From Nitrospira sp. (GTDB lineage Bacteria > Nitrospirota > Nitrospiria > Nitrospirales > Nitrospiraceae), in assembly GCA_005116955.1 (NCBI GenBank), contig SWDI01000001.1:152464-216463 (forward strand): DNA of 64,000 bases, written 5' to 3'. How positions within the stretch are numbered: position 1 is the stretch's first letter; the number at the start of each line of letters is the position of its first letter. Position numbers and translations under genes: made by a program. Below, piece after piece: positions 8,798 to 16,596 of this stretch. A model generated the notes under the pieces. That model worked only from the letters and a program-made list of their open reading frames with translations, searched no databases and was not told the origin of the DNA.

Positions 8798-9253
8798 CGG
8801 AAGAGCCGCCAAAAGGGCGCGCGGACTTCTCCTCAAACTCCACACATCTATCCCCTGACCTGTTGCCTTTGTGACAGTGTGGATTTTCACTCTGTCGCCA
8901 ATTGCCCCCTGGATGCCAGGCATCGTTTGCCTCATGGCCCAGGTCAATGGCGAGTTCACATGATGAAGTCGGCTGGTAGTGGGTCAGTTGGGATTCAGTT
9001 ACGTTACCGCATGTAAAATTTGCAATTGATGTTTTATTGAGGCCGGGCTCGATGGCGAGATGTTCACTATTGACCAGTCCTTCTTTGACGAACATGCGAT
9101 CATGTTGTTCTAAAATTGCCCACTGTCGGGAGCGGGTCCTGACCGCCCCATAGCAAGCAGGGAGGCGCTGTTCAGCGGACGAGGTCGTGGGCTCTTCGAT
9201 TAGCCTCTCAGAAGCTGAAGATGATTATGAAACGACAACAGACGGAGGTGCCC
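8798..9253. other. 456-base stretch without a recognisable gene
   Basis: No frame here has convincing coding character. An imperfect hairpin (GACAGTGTG / CACTCTGTC) lies about 8873-8897. An AT-richer patch around 9000-9040 (ATGTAAAATTTGCAATTGATG) could hold a promoter for the following mini-protein/regulator pair, but no clear -35/-10 pair is visible. The part just before 9254 carries the duplicated leader with GGAGGT. Confidence 0.35.
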
Positions 9254-9433
9254 ATGGAACCTCATATTGAAAGCCAGACACTTGAGCTTCCAGGGGATAC
9301 AGCGCCGACAACGAATTGCACACACGGGCGGCTCATCGATGATGTCCTGACAAAGATGGGGAAGCGAACCGGCCAGGTTCGTTGTCTGGAATGTGGCGCG
9401 ATCTTTGCTGACCCCTATCAGGGAAATAAGTAA
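9254..9433 (+). CDS. 59-residue mini-protein with CxH and CxxC (putative zinc ribbon), copy 2
   Basis: Paralogue of the product at 8045-8224, same length, with CTHGRLIDD, GKRTG, VRCLECG and DPY aligned without gaps; the N-terminal 20 residues differ. The four candidate metal ligands (Cys and His of CxH, both Cys of CxxC) are conserved. The start is ATG 9254 because the leader ACGGAGGTGCCCATG matches copy 1; the in-frame ATG 9221 has no such site. The next gene, 25 bases downstream, encodes a LuxR-type regulator with a degenerate receiver, so this is the second mini-protein/regulator pair within 1.4 kb. No function is assigned. Confidence 0.75.
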   Translation: MEPHIESQTLELPGDTAPTTNCTHGRLIDDVLTKMGKRTGQVRCLECGAIFADPYQGNK

Positions 9434-9458
9434 TGAAGCTGGTTAGGCGAGAACCTGA

Positions 9459-10268
9459 TTGACTACGCTCCATAACATACCCAGTCGTCGGCTTGATGAA
9501 GGAGCTTTCATACGTGACACCAGCATGACGGTTGTGCCGCTTACTATAGCGGTGATCAGCCGTCAGTATCTCATATGGCTCGGATTACAGAGCATATTCG
9601 AGCGCGCAGAGACCCCCCGGATTCTGATGCACCTGCACCCACGGATGATGCCTGACGCGCTACGGGTAGAGCAGCAGCCAGACGTGTTCCTCCTCGATCT
9701 GGAGACCCAACGGGACGCTGTCGGCCTGATCAAACAGATTCGGGAGTCGGCCCCGAACAGCAAGATTGTGTTGTTGGGCGGATTCGAGGAGCAGGAAGGT
9801 ATGTGTGAAGCCTTTGCCTACGGCGTCGATGGCGTGATCCTGACGGTTCAACCGCCGGAGGTTGTGTTGGCCACAATCGAGGCCTTGTATCCTCCCGGGA
9901 AGACCCGTGGGCAGGCCGAACGCCAAGAGACGGAGTGTGGAGGAGATCGGGGAAAAAGGTCCGTGCAGAAGGTTGCTTTGGAAACACAGCTGCCTTCGTG
10001 GCCAGATGACGTGACTGTGCGCGAACACGAGGTGATCCGATTGCTCTGTCAGGGCCTCTCCAATAAAGAGATCGCCTTCCGGTTGTCGATTGCCCACAGT
10101 ACGGTGCGGCACCATCTGACGAACATTTTCGAGAAGGTCGGCGTGTCCAATCGGCAGAAGCTCCTGATCCACACGCATCAGTTCCGCGCCACCCAAGGGC
10201 GATCGCCAGTGCGAAGTCTAACTGTGCACCCAGTAATCTTTGATGACCCTTCCCGGGGCGTCAAGTGA
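9459..10268 (+). CDS. LuxR-type response regulator with degenerate receiver
   Basis: Transcription factor of 269 residues from TTG 9459; ATG 9525 (starting MTVVPLTIAVISRQYL) is an equally good start. The receiver fold is recognisable and keeps an Asp at the phosphorylation position (VFLLDLE, residue 80 of the long form), but the acidic pair is Ser-Arg (AVISRQY) and the conserved Lys position is Thr (GVILTVQPPE). Such receivers usually cannot be phosphorylated normally and respond to another signal or are constitutive. The helix-turn-helix is intact (VREHEVIRLLCQGLSNKEIA, then STVRHHLTNIFEKVGV). It follows mini-protein copy 2. Confidence 0.85.
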   Translation: MTTLHNIPSRRLDEGAFIRDTSMTVVPLTIAVISRQYLIWLGLQSIFERAETPRILMHLHPRMMPDALRVEQQPDVFLLDLETQRDAVGLIKQIRESAPNSKIVLLGGFEEQEGMCEAFAYGVDGVILTVQPPEVVLATIEALYPPGKTRGQAERQETECGGDRGKRSVQKVALETQLPSWPDDVTVREHEVIRLLCQGLSNKEIAFRLSIAHSTVRHHLTNIFEKVGVSNRQKLLIHTHQFRATQGRSPVRSLTVHPVIFDDPSRGVK

Positions 10269-10354
10269 TCATCCCCAGGCTGGCGCCTTTTGCGACAAGG
10301 GTGTTTCTGGTGCTGTCGCAACTTGCCCCTCAGCGCCGTCAGCTTCTCTCGTGA

Positions 10355-10380
10355 CAGAACGCCTGTAAGTTCTGATTTTT
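10355..10380 (+). terminator. Weak rho-independent terminator candidate
   Basis: CAGAAC (10355-10360) and GTTCTG (10369-10374) pair around an 8-base loop and are followed by ATTTTTC. The stem is only six base pairs. It lies 87 bases after the stop of the LuxR regulator and before the decayed TolC copy. Confidence 0.35.
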
Positions 10381-10460
10381 CTAGTGCCTCCAGGAGGTTG
10401 CCGCGAGACCTTTCTGTGGCAGTCCCTTTGCAATCTCCCCAAGAGTTTGAAAGTAACAAC

Positions 10461-10675
10461 ATGTCGTTCCGATTCGGCATAGATTATCGCAGCATTGCGA
10501 GGGGATGGCTTCTGCCACCCGCCAGGACGGTTTTCCTCGTGGGGACGATCACGGGTCTGTGGATGCCCAGGAGTCAAGGAACAACCTTCCTGAGTTGGAG
10601 CTCAGCCTACACGACGCCATTGAAGCCAGCAACCTCAACGTGCGGCTGTTGAAAGAGCGTATCGCAGCGGCGTAA
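10461..10675 (+). pseudogene. Frameshifted, truncated copy of a TolC-type outer-membrane efflux protein
   Basis: From ATG 10461 one frame encodes a basic start and hydrophobic segment like a signal peptide (LLPPARTVFLVGTITGL). Coding then continues, after a shift near 10555-10562, in another frame as ELELSLHDAIEASNLNVRLL and KERIAAA, ending at TAA 10673-10675. This matches the start of the intact TolC gene downstream (ELRLSLHDAIQAAIDHNVNV, then RERIAAAQSA), at both protein and DNA level, and breaks exactly where that protein continues. It is a remnant of a duplication; the remaining 400 or so codons are absent. Confidence 0.75.
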
Positions 10676-10801
10676 GCGACATTGAATACGAGATATGGTC
10701 AATCCGATACATCGTGCGGAGTGACAAACCTGGTACCGGTTGGATTTACAAGGATGAATCCAGACTTGTTGCGGATGATTCAGGATTGAGGATCGAGTCA
10801 A

Positions 10802-12193
10802 ATGACTAAGTTGGGTCCATGTCGAGTGATTCACATGAGCGCAAGGTCGATCCTCATGCCGTTCCTGATCGGAGCAATTGTGCTTGCTGTTCTTGGCCCG
10901 GAGCCGTCGCGTGCAGCAGGGCAGGGGCTACCTCCTCCTGAACTTCGCCTCAGTCTCCACGATGCGATTCAAGCCGCCATCGACCATAATGTGAACGTAC
11001 GGTTGTTGAGAGAACGGATCGCAGCGGCGCAGTCGGCAGCGAACACGAGTTTGGGGGTCTTGTTGCCGAATGTCTCGGGCCATGCGAGCTGGCGCAACCA
11101 AACGATCAACCTCGCCGCATTCGGCCTCCCTCAAGACAGACTCGGGGCTCTTGGACTATCGGGAAGCGTGACACAACCCTTCGATGTCTACGATGCGCGG
11201 GCCAGCCTGGTTCAGAACATCTTCAGCTTGAGTCTCATTCAACGATGGCGTGCGGCGAAGTCGGGCGTGGAGGTGGCAAATCTGGAAGCCGAAGTGACGA
11301 AACGTGATGTGATGGCCACGGTGGGCTTGTTGTACATGGAGGCAACCAGAGGGGCGGCGGCCGTGAAGGCGCGTCAGGCGGATATGGAGCTTAGTCTGCA
11401 ACTGCTGAAGTTGGCCCAAGATCGAAGGAAAGCCGGCGTGGCAACCGGGCTCGATGTCACCCGCGAAGAAGTCCAGCTCGAAAATACCCGCCAACGACTT
11501 CTCGTTGCGGACAATGACCATGAAAGTGCGAAGCTGAACCTGATTCGGGCGTTGGGGATTGATTTCGATGTGCGATTGACGTTGACCGATGAGCTGGCGT
11601 TCGTCGAGGTGGCTTCTCAGACTCCTATCGATGCACTCTTGGCCGCCCAAGAGAAGCGCACCGAACTGAAAGCACAGATCACGCGCCAGAAATTGGCGGC
11701 TCTCAGCCTCAGCTCCATCACGAGTGAACGGATCCCCTCGTTGTCCCTGAACGGCGATTATGGCTGGATCGGGCTGAAGCCGGACGAGGCGCTCGCGACA
11801 CGCTCAATTGGCCTTATGCTGTCGGTGCCGATTTTCGACGGAGGTCAGAGGGAAGGACGCATCTCGGAGACCCGCAGCCGTGTGAGGCAGGAGTCGATCC
11901 GGATGGAGGATCTGTCCGATCAGATCACCCTCGAAGTCCGCCATGCGCTGCTCACGCTCGACTCGTCCACCCAACAGGTCTCGGTCGCCGAGAAAGGGAT
12001 CGAGCTGGCGCTGAAGGAACTGACCTTCGCACGAGACCGATTCGCCGCCGGCCTCGCCACCAATATCGAGGTGACGAATGCCCAGACCTCAGTGGCGCGT
12101 GCTCGTGACAATCTGATCGAAGCCCTCTTCCGATTCAATGCCTCTCGCATCAACTTGGCTCGGGCGAAAGGAGAGCTGGAGCAGATCTTTTGA
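10802..12193 (+). CDS. TolC-family outer-membrane efflux protein
   Basis: Outer-membrane channel of 463 residues for a type I or ABC-2 export complex. A signal peptide ends near PSRAAG (about residue 38). Two TolC repeats follow, each of long alpha-helices with alternating hydrophobic residues (for example LSLHDAIQAAIDHNVNVRLL near 50 and LTFARDRFAAGLATNIEVTN near 410), the family hallmark being G(L/V)ATxxDV/EV found twice (GVATGLDVTREEV and GLATNIEVTNAQT). ATG 10835 (MSARSIL) is an alternative start that gives a more usual signal peptide length. It opens an operon with an adaptor, a double ATPase and two permeases. Confidence 0.9.
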   Translation: MTKLGPCRVIHMSARSILMPFLIGAIVLAVLGPEPSRAAGQGLPPPELRLSLHDAIQAAIDHNVNVRLLRERIAAAQSAANTSLGVLLPNVSGHASWRNQTINLAAFGLPQDRLGALGLSGSVTQPFDVYDARASLVQNIFSLSLIQRWRAAKSGVEVANLEAEVTKRDVMATVGLLYMEATRGAAAVKARQADMELSLQLLKLAQDRRKAGVATGLDVTREEVQLENTRQRLLVADNDHESAKLNLIRALGIDFDVRLTLTDELAFVEVASQTPIDALLAAQEKRTELKAQITRQKLAALSLSSITSERIPSLSLNGDYGWIGLKPDEALATRSIGLMLSVPIFDGGQREGRISETRSRVRQESIRMEDLSDQITLEVRHALLTLDSSTQQVSVAEKGIELALKELTFARDRFAAGLATNIEVTNAQTSVARARDNLIEALFRFNASRINLARAKGELEQIF

Positions 12194-12227
12194 GTGGAAT
12201 CATGTCCGGATCAGTCACCTGCTCATC

Positions 12228-13337
12228 ATGAAAGCCTCTCGTACGTATCTCATCACTGCCGTTGTCGTAGCCCTGCTGGCTATTGCCGCGTTCGTTCTGC
12301 TTGACCGGTTCGTCTGGAACCCAGGGTTGCCAGAGGGATTGATCCAAGCAAATGGACGGATCGAAGGCGATCACGTGACGGTGTCCAGCAAATTTCCTGG
12401 ACGCATTCAGCAGTTGCTGGTGCGAGAGGGCGCTACGGTGACGGTAGGCCAGGTGCTGATTCGACTTGATGACAGTCAGATACAGGCACGGGCCGATCAG
12501 GCCAGACACGCGGCAGAGGCGCATCAGGCACAGGTGGAGGCGGCACACATGACACTGGCCGTCCTCAATCTTGAGGTACCGCTGGCGATTGAACGAGCCG
12601 ATGCGCAAGTGGCCAAAGCGAAGGACGCAGTGAGCAAGGCTGTATCGGTGGAACGAGAGGCGCGCAGCGACGCCCGACGGTTCCGGGAGCTCTCGGAGAA
12701 AGACGAGGCTTCGCTCCAGCAGCGGGATCAAGCCACCATGCGATGGGAAGTCGCCCAGAAAGACATTGCCTCAGCACGGTCTGCGCTGATCCAAGCAACC
12801 AAAGAACTGGCCCAGGCGGAACTCGGATGGAAGCGGATTCTCGCGAAAGAGTTGGATGTCAACGCGCTCGAACGGCAACGCGATCAAGCGGACGCGGTGC
12901 TCAACGAGGCCGAAAGCGTACTGAAGGACCTAACGATCACGGCTCCCACGAGTGGGACAGTCACCACCCGCATGGTCGATGAGGGTGAAGTGGTTGCAGC
13001 CGGGGCGCCGTTGCTCGAACTCGTTGATCTCGACCGTCTGTATCTCAAAGTCTACGTGCCCGAAGTACAAATTGGGAAGTTACGACTCGACCTGCCGGCC
13101 CGCATCTTTACCGATGCTTTCCCGGATCAGCCGTTCGATGCGACCGTGCGCTACATCGCCTCCAAAGCAGAGTTCACCCCGAAGGAAGTGCAAACGCCGG
13201 ATGAACGGGTGAAGCTCATCTATGCAGTGAAGCTCTACCTGACCGCAAACCCAGATCACCGACTGACGCCGGGGTTGCCGGCCGATGCGATCGTGCGCTG
13301 GAAAGAAGATGTGGTGTGGGCGAAGCCGAGAGGCTAG
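12228..13337 (+). CDS. Membrane-fusion protein of an ABC-2 exporter (HlyD/YbhG family)
   Basis: Periplasmic adaptor of 369 residues anchored by one N-terminal membrane helix (YLITAVVVALLAIAAFVLL). A biotinyl-lipoyl half (IEGDHVTVSSKFPGRIQQLL) leads into a long coiled coil (about 85-220), the second lipoyl half (LTITAPTSGTVTTRMV) and a beta-barrel domain. ATG 12228 is chosen because the longer frame would put non-conserved sequence before the anchor. It sits 34 bases after the TolC gene and before the ABC ATPase. Its stop codon TAG is the first three bases of a palindromic repeat, so the last residues may have changed when that element arrived. Confidence 0.88.
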   Translation: MKASRTYLITAVVVALLAIAAFVLLDRFVWNPGLPEGLIQANGRIEGDHVTVSSKFPGRIQQLLVREGATVTVGQVLIRLDDSQIQARADQARHAAEAHQAQVEAAHMTLAVLNLEVPLAIERADAQVAKAKDAVSKAVSVEREARSDARRFRELSEKDEASLQQRDQATMRWEVAQKDIASARSALIQATKELAQAELGWKRILAKELDVNALERQRDQADAVLNEAESVLKDLTITAPTSGTVTTRMVDEGEVVAAGAPLLELVDLDRLYLKVYVPEVQIGKLRLDLPARIFTDAFPDQPFDATVRYIASKAEFTPKEVQTPDERVKLIYAVKLYLTANPDHRLTPGLPADAIVRWKEDVVWAKPRG

Positions 13338-13427
13338 GACGAGCAGGGAGCCTTTGTGCTCGCTGAGCGCGCACGATCAGAATGTGCTCGCTCAATGCGC
13401 GCAGTAAAAGGTCCCCCGCTCGTCCTA
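13335..13427. repeat. Inverted-repeat element between adaptor and ATPase genes
   Basis: Termini TAGGACGAGC (13335-13344) and GCTCGTCCTA (13418-13427) are perfect reverse complements, and pairing extends inward with interruptions (GGGAGCCTTT against AAAGGTCCCCC). Inner halves both contain TGTGCTCGCT followed by an imperfect GCGCGCA, an internal duplication. The 93-base element contains no gene and lies inside an operon. Its first three bases are the stop codon of the upstream adaptor gene. Confidence 0.65.
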
Positions 13428-13447
13428 CCCGGAAGAGAGTGAAAGAA

Positions 13448-15445
13448 ATGAGAACCGGAGCTTCATCTCAGTACTCAGCGCTCAATTCTCAGCACTTTGA
13501 CACCGTCGTCAGTGTGTCCGGATTTGTGAAGCGCTACAAGAAGCATGTGGCGGTGCAAGGCGTCGATATGGAAATCCTCAAGGGTGAGATCTATGGCTTG
13601 ATCGGTCCAGACGGAGCTGGCAAGAGCAGCTTGATGAAAGCGATTGCCGGTGTGCTGACCTATGACGAGGGAACGGTCGAGGTCTTTGGTACGCTGGTCG
13701 ATTCGGAACGAGCTGCGGAGCGAGTGAAGCAACGAATCGGCTTCCTGCCGCAAGGGTTGGGGTTGAACTTATACCCTGACCTCTCGGTCGAGGAGAATAT
13801 CGACTTCTTTGCGCGACTGCGATTGGTACCGGAGCGTGATCTCATTGAGCGAAAGACGAGGCTGCTGGCTATGACTCGACTCGATAAGTTCCGCGATCGG
13901 GCGATGAAGAATCTGTCGGGCGGCATGAAACAGAAGCTCGGTCTGATCTGTACTCTTATCCACGAGCCGGAGCTGGCGATTTTGGATGAACCGACCACCG
14001 GCGTGGACCCTGTCTCGCGCCGGGACTTTTGGTCAATTCTTGCCGAACTACTTCAAGAAAAAGGTATGACGGCGTTGGTCTCCACGGCTTACATGGACGA
14101 GGCCTCACGGTTTCATCGGTTGTCGTTTTTGTCGAGCGGCAAGGTGGTGGCATCAGGAAGCCCGACAGAAGTTCAGGCGCTGGTCCCTGGCTCGATGGTG
14201 ACCTTTGAAGCGACGCCGCAACTGGATGCGATTGCCCGGGTCAAGACAGGGTCCAGGCAGGTCGAGGCGTTGGGCCCCCTGCTTCGTGTCTTCAGGGAGG
14301 AGACGGTTCCCGCTGCCGCAGCCCAAGCGATCACATTGAGTCTGGGTGATATCACGCCCCTGCACCTACGCGTGGATGAGCCAGAACTTGAGGACGTCTT
14401 CGTCGCGCTCTTGCTTCGGCAGGCCGGCCAACTACTGTCCACTGAGTGGCCTCCCGTCACAGTCCTGCCGGCAAATCACGGGTTGGCCATCGAAGCCAAA
14501 GGGCTGGTCCGCGATTTCGGAACCTTCCGCGCGGTGGACCGCGTCAGCTTTCAGGTGAAGCCAGGAGAGATTTTCGGTCTGCTCGGGGCCAACGGTGCAG
14601 GAAAGACGACCGTCATTAAGATGCTGACCGGCATCACGCCGCCGACCGGGGGAGAAGGCTGGGTGGCGGGGGCGGAGATGAAGACCGCGGGCGGGGCCAT
14701 CAAGGAGCGAATCGGTTACATGTCTCAAGCCTTCTCGCTCTATCTCGATCTGACGGTCGTGGAAAACATTCGTCTGTTTGCCGGGATCTACGGACTGGAC
14801 GCGAACGCAACAGACCAGCGGCTCAAATGGATCGTGTCGATGGCAGGCTTGAAGGGATATGAGTCAAGCTTGACGAGCCGATTGCCGATGGGGGTGCGCC
14901 AGAGGCTGGCGCTTGGCTGCGCCCTCGTCCATCAACCACGCGTCCTGTTTCTGGACGAACCAACCTCCGGTGTCGATCCGATTGGCCGGCGGCATTTCTG
15001 GGACATCCTGTCGAGGCTTGCTCGGGAAGAAGGGGTCGGAATTCTGATCACTACCCATTATATGAGCGAAGCTGAACATTGCGACCACCTTGCGCTGATG
15101 TATGCAGGCCGGATCGTGGCGGAAGGGTCTCCGGGCGACATGAAGCGCCAGGTTGAGAAAGAAGCCGGACAACTCCTCGAAGTGGCGACGGATCAACCAG
15201 GGCAGGCCTTGCGTCGAGCGACGCAGGCAGGATTCTCCGGTGCCGCGCTTTTTGGAACGAAAATCCACTTGCTTTCACTCGATCCCCCTCAGGATGAAGC
15301 GCGGCTTCGCACGGTCCTGTCATCCGACGGCGTGCATGTCCAAGATGTACTTATCCGTCCCCTCAGCCTCGAGGACGTGTTCGTGTACCGAGTGATGCTG
15401 GTGGAACGGCAGGAACAAGCGACGGTGAAAGGGGCGGCGGCATGA
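13448..15445 (+). CDS. ABC transporter ATPase with two fused nucleotide-binding domains
   Basis: Cytoplasmic ATPase that powers the two ABC-2 permeases encoded next (YbhF/RbbA-like arrangement). NBD 1: Walker A GPDGAGKSS, signature LSGGMKQKL, Walker B LAILDEPTTGVDP. NBD 2: Walker A GANGAGKTT, Walker B VLFLDEPTSGVDP, but the signature is LPMGVRQRL instead of LSGGQ. The start ATG 13448 has GGAAGAGAG upstream; an earlier ATG at 13382 lies inside the palindromic element and is unlikely. The first residues (SSQYSALNSQHF) come from a CTCAG-rich degenerate repeat and may be untranslated. The stop overlaps the next start as ATGA. Confidence 0.9.
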   Translation: MRTGASSQYSALNSQHFDTVVSVSGFVKRYKKHVAVQGVDMEILKGEIYGLIGPDGAGKSSLMKAIAGVLTYDEGTVEVFGTLVDSERAAERVKQRIGFLPQGLGLNLYPDLSVEENIDFFARLRLVPERDLIERKTRLLAMTRLDKFRDRAMKNLSGGMKQKLGLICTLIHEPELAILDEPTTGVDPVSRRDFWSILAELLQEKGMTALVSTAYMDEASRFHRLSFLSSGKVVASGSPTEVQALVPGSMVTFEATPQLDAIARVKTGSRQVEALGPLLRVFREETVPAAAAQAITLSLGDITPLHLRVDEPELEDVFVALLLRQAGQLLSTEWPPVTVLPANHGLAIEAKGLVRDFGTFRAVDRVSFQVKPGEIFGLLGANGAGKTTVIKMLTGITPPTGGEGWVAGAEMKTAGGAIKERIGYMSQAFSLYLDLTVVENIRLFAGIYGLDANATDQRLKWIVSMAGLKGYESSLTSRLPMGVRQRLALGCALVHQPRVLFLDEPTSGVDPIGRRHFWDILSRLAREEGVGILITTHYMSEAEHCDHLALMYAGRIVAEGSPGDMKRQVEKEAGQLLEVATDQPGQALRRATQAGFSGAALFGTKIHLLSLDPPQDEARLRTVLSSDGVHVQDVLIRPLSLEDVFVYRVMLVERQEQATVKGAAA

Positions 15446-16596
15446 ATGTTCGCCGTGTCGCAGCCGTGGCCTTCAAAGAGTGGCGCGAGGTGACTCGCGA
15501 CCGGATATTTCTGCTTCTGGCCTTCTGCATGCCGGCAGTCTGGATGTTTGTGTTCGGCTATGGCCTTGTCCTGGACGTGGAAAACATCTCCTTCGTGGTG
15601 GTGGATCGGGATCACAGTTCACTGAGCCGGGACTATCTGTACCGCTTTTACCAGTCGCGGTATTTTAGCTTTCAAGGAGAACTCGCAGGCGAAGGGGAAG
15701 CCGATGCCTGGTTGAAAAGCGGGACAGCCAGAGCTGTGATTATTGTGCCGGAGAAATTCCAGGAGCGTCTCCTGTCGGGACAGCCAGCCGATGTCCAGAC
15801 CCTCATCGACGGTACATTCCCCCTTCGCGCGGATATTACGAAGGGCTATACCATTGCGATCAACAACGCCTACAACGTGGACCTGCTGGCAGATCACCTG
15901 GCGCGGACCCGAGGTCTGTCACGCGATGAGGCGCTCCGGCGTACGCATCCGCTTGGGCTCGAAGTGCGGTATCTATACAATGAAGAGGTCCGCAGCACTT
16001 GGTCGACTGTGCCCGCGCTCATCATGTTTTCGCTCATGGTATCCTCTCCTCTTTTGACTGCGCTCGGCGTGGTTCGCGAGAAAGAAACCGGCTCGATCTA
16101 CAACATCTATAGCGCCACGGTCAGCCGGATGGAGTTTCTGGTCGGTAAGCTCGTCCCGTACGTCATGATCTCCTTGATTAATGTCGTGGTCTTGTGGCTG
16201 ATGGCTGTTCTCCTGTTTGCCGTGCCGTTTAAGGGTAGCCTGCTGTTGTTTCTCGCGTCGTCTATCCTGTTCATACTCACGAGTACCGGGATCGGCCTCA
16301 CCGTGTCTTTACTGGTGAGTACGCAGCAGGCCGCACTGATCATCACGGTGGTGGTGAGTACGGTCCCCACGATCCTCTTCTCCGGGCTGATCGTGCCGGT
16401 ATCCTCCCTCAGTCAAGCCGCGCAGTTCCAGGCACATCTGTTTCCCGGCATGTACTACACCAACATCGTCAGAGGAACGTTCCTCAAGAATGTCGGTCCC
16501 GCGGTCTTGTGGCCGGATGTTCTGGCTCTCGCCGTCTACGCGGCGGTGCTTGGAACCATCGGTTATCGATTGTTCACCAAGAGACCGAGCGTATGA
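15442..16596 (+). CDS. ABC-2 type permease, first subunit
   Basis: Inner-membrane exporter subunit of 384 residues. One N-terminal helix (DRIFLLLAFCMPAVWMFVFG), a large periplasmic domain (about 45-190), then five helices in the C-terminal half with the ABC2 motif VVREKETGSIYNIYSATVSR, the YbhS/YbhR and YhiI-associated architecture. It overlaps both the ATPase gene and the second permease gene by four bases (ATGA junctions), which implies translational coupling and a heterodimeric channel. Substrate unknown; relatives export drugs or act in envelope stress. Confidence 0.9.
   Translation: MNVRRVAAVAFKEWREVTRDRIFLLLAFCMPAVWMFVFGYGLVLDVENISFVVVDRDHSSLSRDYLYRFYQSRYFSFQGELAGEGEADAWLKSGTARAVIIVPEKFQERLLSGQPADVQTLIDGTFPLRADITKGYTIAINNAYNVDLLADHLARTRGLSRDEALRRTHPLGLEVRYLYNEEVRSTWSTVPALIMFSLMVSSPLLTALGVVREKETGSIYNIYSATVSRMEFLVGKLVPYVMISLINVVVLWLMAVLLFAVPFKGSLLLFLASSILFILTSTGIGLTVSLLVSTQQAALIITVVVSTVPTILFSGLIVPVSSLSQAAQFQAHLFPGMYYTNIVRGTFLKNVGPAVLWPDVLALAVYAAVLGTIGYRLFTKRPSV

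Noticed and set aside
8625-9095. Open frame on the - strand over the end of the single-domain regulator and the following gap
   Set aside because: Coding character is poor, it overlaps a clear receiver gene, and there is no plausible ribosome-binding site.
13382-13447. Earlier ATG start for the double-ATPase gene
   Set aside because: These codons lie inside the inverted-repeat element and have no ribosome-binding site; ATG 13448 has one.
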